A stretch of 64,000 bases of DNA from Natrialba sp. SSL1. Its GTDB lineage: Archaea > Halobacteriota > Halobacteria > Halobacteriales > Natrialbaceae. Every line of letters starts with the position of its first letter. Positions within the stretch are counted from its first letter, which is position 1. The stretch is from NCBI RefSeq assembly GCF_001861355.1, contig NZ_MASN01000029.1:62001-126000 (forward strand), written 5' to 3'. The notes beneath the pieces are model-generated. The model ran no database searches and was not told the DNA's origin. It saw only the letters and a program-made list of their open reading frames with translations. Of this stretch, positions 60,883 to 64,000 are shown in pieces. The translations under genes and the position numbers were made by a program.

Positions 60883-61221
60883 TTAGGACGGTAACGGACA
60901 CAGACTCGCCGTAAAGACCACCGTCTCGTCGGTCTCGTTTTTCGCTCCGTGAGCGACGCCGCGTTCGTGGAGCACAGTTCCAGGTGCCTCGATCTGTTCG
61001 TGCTCGTCGTCCTGAATCACCGTCACCGTCCCCTCGAGAACGTGAAAGACGTTCGTGCTGTCGCCGTGTTCGTGCGCCTCGAGTTCAGCGCCGGGGCCGA
61101 GCGCGAACGCCTTCACCAGCACGTCGTCGGTGACGACGAGTTCGGTGGACTCGAGTTCCCCCTCGTCTGGATCGAGTGCTGCCAGTGCGTCGTCGTAGCG
61201 ATCGAGTGATGTCGGAGCCAT
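60883..61221 (-). CDS. Small cupin domain protein
   Basis: 112 aa from ATG 61221. One cupin barrel: GPGAELEAHEHGDSTNVFHVLEGTVTV keeps two His and a Glu-like position, and GTVLHERGVAHGAKNETDE gives motif 2 with His. The metal site looks complete, unlike the cupin at 22845. Convergent with the asparagine-synthase-like gene; 85 bases from the Mrp gene, which is upstream on the same strand. Function not recognised. Confidence 0.83.
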   Translation of the reverse strand: MAPTSLDRYDDALAALDPDEGELESTELVVTDDVLVKAFALGPGAELEAHEHGDSTNVFHVLEGTVTVIQDDEHEQIEAPGTVLHERGVAHGAKNETDETVVFTASLCPLPS

Positions 61222-61306
61222 AGCTCTCTGGGAGCTGATTCGTACGCTGAACAAATAAAACGAAACGACAGCCAACAACCTGTTGGCAGCGCAGTAGGGT
61301 ACTCTG

Positions 61307-62398
61307 TCAGTCTTCGAGTTCCGTCGGCAGCTTATCGGCTGGGTCGTCCGACGTGTTCGCGTCGACAGTTCGGCGGTTCGTCTCGCCGATCCGGTCTGCG
61401 ATGTTGGCGACGACCTCCTCGACGGCCTCCTGTACCGGGCTGTCGTCGTCCTTGACGAGTGCACCTTCACTTCCCTCTGCGCCGAAGTCAGGGTGGATTG
61501 GGATCTGGCCAATCATCGGCACGTCGTACTTGTCGACGATGGATTCTGCGCCATCGGTGCCGAATAGGCCGTGCTGGTCGCCACAGCTCGGACAGACGAA
61601 CGAACTCATGTTCTCGACGACGCCCAGCACCGGCGTGTCGTGCTTGTTGAACATCTGAATTCCCTTCCGGGTGTCCTCCAGGGCCATCTCCTGTGGCGTC
61701 GTGACGACGACGGATCCCGTGACCGGCATCGACTGCAGCAGATTCAGCGTCGCGTCACCGGTGCCCGGCGGCAGGTCGACGATGAGGTAGTCCAGCCGAC
61801 CCCACTCGACGCCCTCTAAGAACTTCAGCATGAACTTGTTGACCATCGGACCGCGGAGAATCGCCGGGTCGTCCTCCTCTTCCATCATGAAGCCCATACT
61901 GATAACGCGGACACCGTCGGATCGCGGTGGAACGATGTCTTCGCTCGGCGTCACGCCGGGTTCGCTCTCGACCGGCAGAATCTTCGGGATGTTCGGCCCG
62001 TGAATGTCGGCGTCGAGCAGTCCGACCATCGCGCCGCGTTTCTCGAGTCCGGCCGCGAGGTTCGCAGCGACGGTCGTCTTCCCGACACCGCCCTTTCCGG
62101 AGGCGACGGCGATGACGTTGCGAACGCGGGGGAGGACCTCGTCGTCGAAGCCGTGTTCCGCACCGGCGTGCGCACGCAGGTCGGCCTCGAGACCGGCTTC
62201 GTCACAGACCTCTCGAATGCGGTTGCCAAGCTCCATTTCGGAGGGCGCGTACGGCGTGTTGAACGCGAGTGAGATGCGAGCGGTTTCGTCCTCGATGGTG
62301 ACGTCGTTGACGAGTCCGAGCGAGATGATATCCTCGCCGATGTCCGGGTCCTCGATCCCCTCGAGCTTGATCTTGAGTTCGTGTTCTGTAATGCTCAT
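61307..62398 (-). CDS. apbC: Mrp/NBP35-type Fe-S cluster carrier ATPase
   Basis: 363 aa. The N-terminal 85 residues are a MIP18/DUF59 domain. The deviant Walker A is GKGGVGKTT (101-109), with VDLPPGTGD as Walker B. The Cys pair for the bridging Fe-S cluster is FVCPSCGD (Cys269, Cys272). The protein assembles and hands on [4Fe-4S] clusters in the cytosol. The C-terminal 25 residues are acidic and not conserved. No Suf genes are adjacent. Confidence 0.93.
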   Translation of the reverse strand: MSITEHELKIKLEGIEDPDIGEDIISLGLVNDVTIEDETARISLAFNTPYAPSEMELGNRIREVCDEAGLEADLRAHAGAEHGFDDEVLPRVRNVIAVASGKGGVGKTTVAANLAAGLEKRGAMVGLLDADIHGPNIPKILPVESEPGVTPSEDIVPPRSDGVRVISMGFMMEEEDDPAILRGPMVNKFMLKFLEGVEWGRLDYLIVDLPPGTGDATLNLLQSMPVTGSVVVTTPQEMALEDTRKGIQMFNKHDTPVLGVVENMSSFVCPSCGDQHGLFGTDGAESIVDKYDVPMIGQIPIHPDFGAEGSEGALVKDDDSPVQEAVEEVVANIADRIGETNRRTVDANTSDDPADKLPTELED

Positions 62399-62528
62399 AC
62401 TGAGTCTGTGTGTTACCTAGCGTACGGTTGCGAAGCGGGATACGTGTGATGGTTCGGATGTGAAACGAGGTGCAGCACGTGACGATCCGCCCGGCTGTCA
62501 CTGGTACAATGCGGTCGTGGAACGCCGT

Positions 62529-62729
62529 GAAGCAGAAGCGGAAGCGGAAGCGGATGGAACCGCAGTGACCCACAGAGCCAGCGATCCCGCTGTCAGCTGT
62601 GGTGTCGTCAAGAAATGGTGTGTCGTCATTGTCAATGCCGATTGCGGTTCGTGTGAACCGCATCGGTACCGGAGCCGGCATCGGCATCAGTACCAGTACC
62701 GGCACCGGGGCCGGTACCGGAACCGGCAC
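62529..62729. repeat. Hexanucleotide repeat tracts and a hairpin between two genes
   Basis: In the 342-base gap between the Mrp gene and the small membrane gene lie two tracts. The first is four GAAGCG-type units (62529-62552). The second is eleven units of consensus CGGNAC (62664-62729), such as CGGTAC, CGGCAT and CAGTAC. A perfect hairpin TGCGGTTC-GTGT-GAACCGCA (62643-62662) directly precedes the second. No gene is called here; frames through it give only repeats of two or three amino acids. Confidence 0.7.
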
Positions 62730-62740
62730 TCGAGTGGTCC

Positions 62741-63049
62741 TTACGGACCGGGTGCCGCGAGTGGTTCCGGCAGGCCGCCGTAGAAGACGACGCCGATGAT
62801 GACGGTCAGGATGAACATCCCGATCCACATCTGGGCCGTAATCCCGACGAGGTAGGAGACGCCGAGCAGGCCGGTCTTGCTATCGCGGGGCTGTCCGAGG
62901 AACCACGCTGCAACCATCACGTAGACGGGGACGAGAATGACCCCGAAGATAAGGTAGGTCCCGATGTTCGGGAAGCCCGTCACACCCTCGGTCCCATCGT
63001 AGCCGTGATAGAGGATGAACGAGAGCGCGGTGGTGAGCGCTGGAATCAT
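62741..63049 (-). CDS. Small three-helix membrane subunit next to NrfD-like protein
   Basis: 102 aa with three hydrophobic segments. The sequence begins MIPALTTALSFILYHGYDG and has an aromatic-poor, glycine-containing third helix. It overlaps the NrfD-family gene by 4 bases, so it is translated with it and is probably an extra subunit of the same quinol/electron-transfer complex. Function inferred only from this coupling. Confidence 0.72.
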   Translation of the reverse strand: MIPALTTALSFILYHGYDGTEGVTGFPNIGTYLIFGVILVPVYVMVAAWFLGQPRDSKTGLLGVSYLVGITAQMWIGMFILTVIIGVVFYGGLPEPLAAPGP

Positions 63050-64000
63050 GCTTCAACCTCCGGCTGCTCTGCACTTTCCTCTACCGGTTCGTGGTCGTGT
63101 TCGTGGCCGTGACCGTGGTCGCCACGAAGGTGTTCGACCGCGTGGAGCTCGACCACGGGGACGAGCTTCGACAGCACGAGGAAGAACAGCGTCACCATGC
63201 CGATCGTTCCGGCGATCGACAGCAGTTCGATTACGCTTGGGAAGTATTCTCCCGGCGAGCCGTCGTAGATGTTGAACGACGGATACCAGAAGCCAGAGAG
63301 GACGAAGTACGTCTTCTCGACCAGCGTCGCGGTCAGCACGAGCAGGCCAGCAGCGATCGCGCGGCCCTTACTGAACAACGACGGGCGGATCGTCTGTGCG
63401 AAGATGTACACAAGCACACCGAGCACCATTAGCATCGGACCGACGTACATTGGGTGCGAGAGCTTTGACGCAGTTGCGTACGAGTGGGTCGTCGTCGAGT
63501 GGAAGCTGCCCGTGGCGAGCTGCTGGAGCTGCAACCAGAGGAACAGCAGGCAGAAGAATCCAAGCCACAGGAGCAGGCCACGGAAGATGTCGTCAGTGAT
63601 GATGTGGTCCCAGTCGTACGCGCGACGGAATGCGTAGGACAGGAGGATCACGCCACTGATTGCCGACGTGAGTGCGATGGTCAGGAACTGTGGTCCCTGA
63701 ATGCCACCGAACCAGCTTGGGTAGTTCGGCAGGACGGCGAACAGCCACGGAATGACACCGCCGTGAAGCAGCAGTGGTGCCATGATGATGATCGCGAGTG
63801 CGACCCACCAGACCATCCGGTCGATGACCTTGTCTTCGGCCTTGGTGTAGCCGAGGGTCAGCACGTCGTAGACCGGTGCGAGAAGGTCTGGCAGCTGTTT
63901 TCCGCCCACGTTGGGCGAGAACGACGGCAGGTCATCACGCAGTCGTGCGATGTCGTATCGGAGCGTGAGTCCGAGATACGTCGCCGTCAGCACGAAGTAG
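63046..64000 (-). CDS. nrfD: NrfD/PsrC-family membrane subunit of a quinol-linked complex (partial)
   Basis: The gene runs off the right edge; 318 residues are visible and the frame is open upstream of 63993, so the true start is outside. Eight hydrophobic segments are seen, with loops such as DVLTLGYTKAEDKVIDRMVWW and GILVLTATLVEKTYFVLSGFW-type helices. This is the quinol-binding membrane protein of polysulfide/DMSO reductases and of alternative complex III. A His-rich tail (HLRGDHGHGHEHDHEP) closes the protein and might bind metal. The Fe-S and molybdopterin or cytochrome partners would lie beyond the window. Confidence 0.8.
   Translation of the reverse strand, partial: YFVLTATYLGLTLRYDIARLRDDLPSFSPNVGGKQLPDLLAPVYDVLTLGYTKAEDKVIDRMVWWVALAIIIMAPLLLHGGVIPWLFAVLPNYPSWFGGIQGPQFLTIALTSAISGVILLSYAFRRAYDWDHIITDDIFRGLLLWLGFFCLLFLWLQLQQLATGSFHSTTTHSYATASKLSHPMYVGPMLMVLGVLVYIFAQTIRPSLFSKGRAIAAGLLVLTATLVEKTYFVLSGFWYPSFNIYDGSPGEYFPSVIELLSIAGTIGMVTLFFLVLSKLVPVVELHAVEHLRGDHGHGHEHDHEPVEESAEQPEVEA

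Noticed and set aside
62202-62828. 208-residue minus-strand frame over the hexamer tract
   Set aside because: It runs through repeats and overlaps the start of the Mrp gene in another frame; composition VPVPAPVP-like is from the repeat.
1-64000. tRNA, rRNA, CRISPR, insertion sequence or prophage
   Set aside because: None of the gaps showed a tRNA arm pattern, spaced direct repeats, terminal inverted repeats with a transposase, or phage genes, judging by eye only.

Overview
The window is chromosomal DNA from a halophilic archaeon of class Halobacteria. A Natrialba/Natrinema/Haloterrigena-type genome is my inference from style, not from a search. The coding sequence is GC-rich and rich in CTCGAG. 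Proteins are strongly acidic, and several carry Tat-type lipoprotein signals (RR...LxGC followed by a D/E/G-rich tether). Many start codons sit about 25-33 bases behind an archaeal TATA element, as expected for leaderless mRNAs. Marker genes include ribosomal L11 and L1-L10-L12, DpsA, a HEWD protein, a HalX response regulator, ATP-type PEP carboxykinase and halocyanin. I found no rRNA, tRNA, CRISPR array, transposase or prophage module.

Layout. 1-4.9 kb: start of an ADP-forming acyl-CoA synthetase-like gene, then a Zn/Mn-type ABC uptake system (binding protein, ATPase, permease) preceded by a His-rich lipoprotein. 4.9-12.5 kb: YbaK-type deacylase, YihY membrane protein, sugar kinase, lipoprotein, aldehyde dehydrogenase and DpsA. 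12.6-20.2 kb: a 57-aa protein behind two iron-box-like palindromes, macro-domain protein, PurM, a translationally coupled S2P-like protease/TraB pair, thioesterase, LD-carboxypeptidase and HAD phosphatase. 20.4-27.7 kb: small zinc proteins, an MFS transporter, a cupin, a 1101-aa protein joining an actin/Hsp70-type fold to a very long coiled coil and a membrane anchor, and a MOSC protein. 27.9-31.2 kb: pckA, HEWD, CutA and L11. 31.4-37.3 kb: a minus-strand cluster of methyltransferase, glycosyltransferase, PTPS homologue, dehydrogenase, CDP-alcohol phosphatidyltransferase and small membrane proteins. 37.4-39.6 kb: the L1-L10-L12 operon with leader and terminator. 39.6-49.9 kb: HAD, TctA-like permease, BtpA, old-yellow-enzyme homologue, halocyanin, thioredoxin-fold protein, Lrp regulator with aminotransferase, Eis-like acetyltransferase and a RibD-C protein. 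50-53.6 kb: two DAO-type flavoenzymes divergent from an ornithine cyclodeaminase-family reductase. 53.9-60.9 kb: a sensor with a degenerate kinase core facing a HalX regulator, PurL, and a PHP/asparagine-synthase-like pair. 60.9-64 kb: cupin, Mrp ATPase and an NrfD-type quinol-reductase membrane module that runs off the end.

Most of the window is housekeeping and metabolic DNA. The parts that look least described are: (i) a shared His-rich domain found both inside the metal-binding protein and in the lipoprotein beside it, each gene having a palindrome at nearly the same distance from its start; (ii) the actin-fold/hendecad-coiled-coil/membrane protein; (iii) a 28-bp palindrome before halocyanin; (iv) tandem TTAGG-N4-CCTAA boxes before a 57-aa protein; and (v) a sensor kinase that has lost its phospho-accepting histidine.
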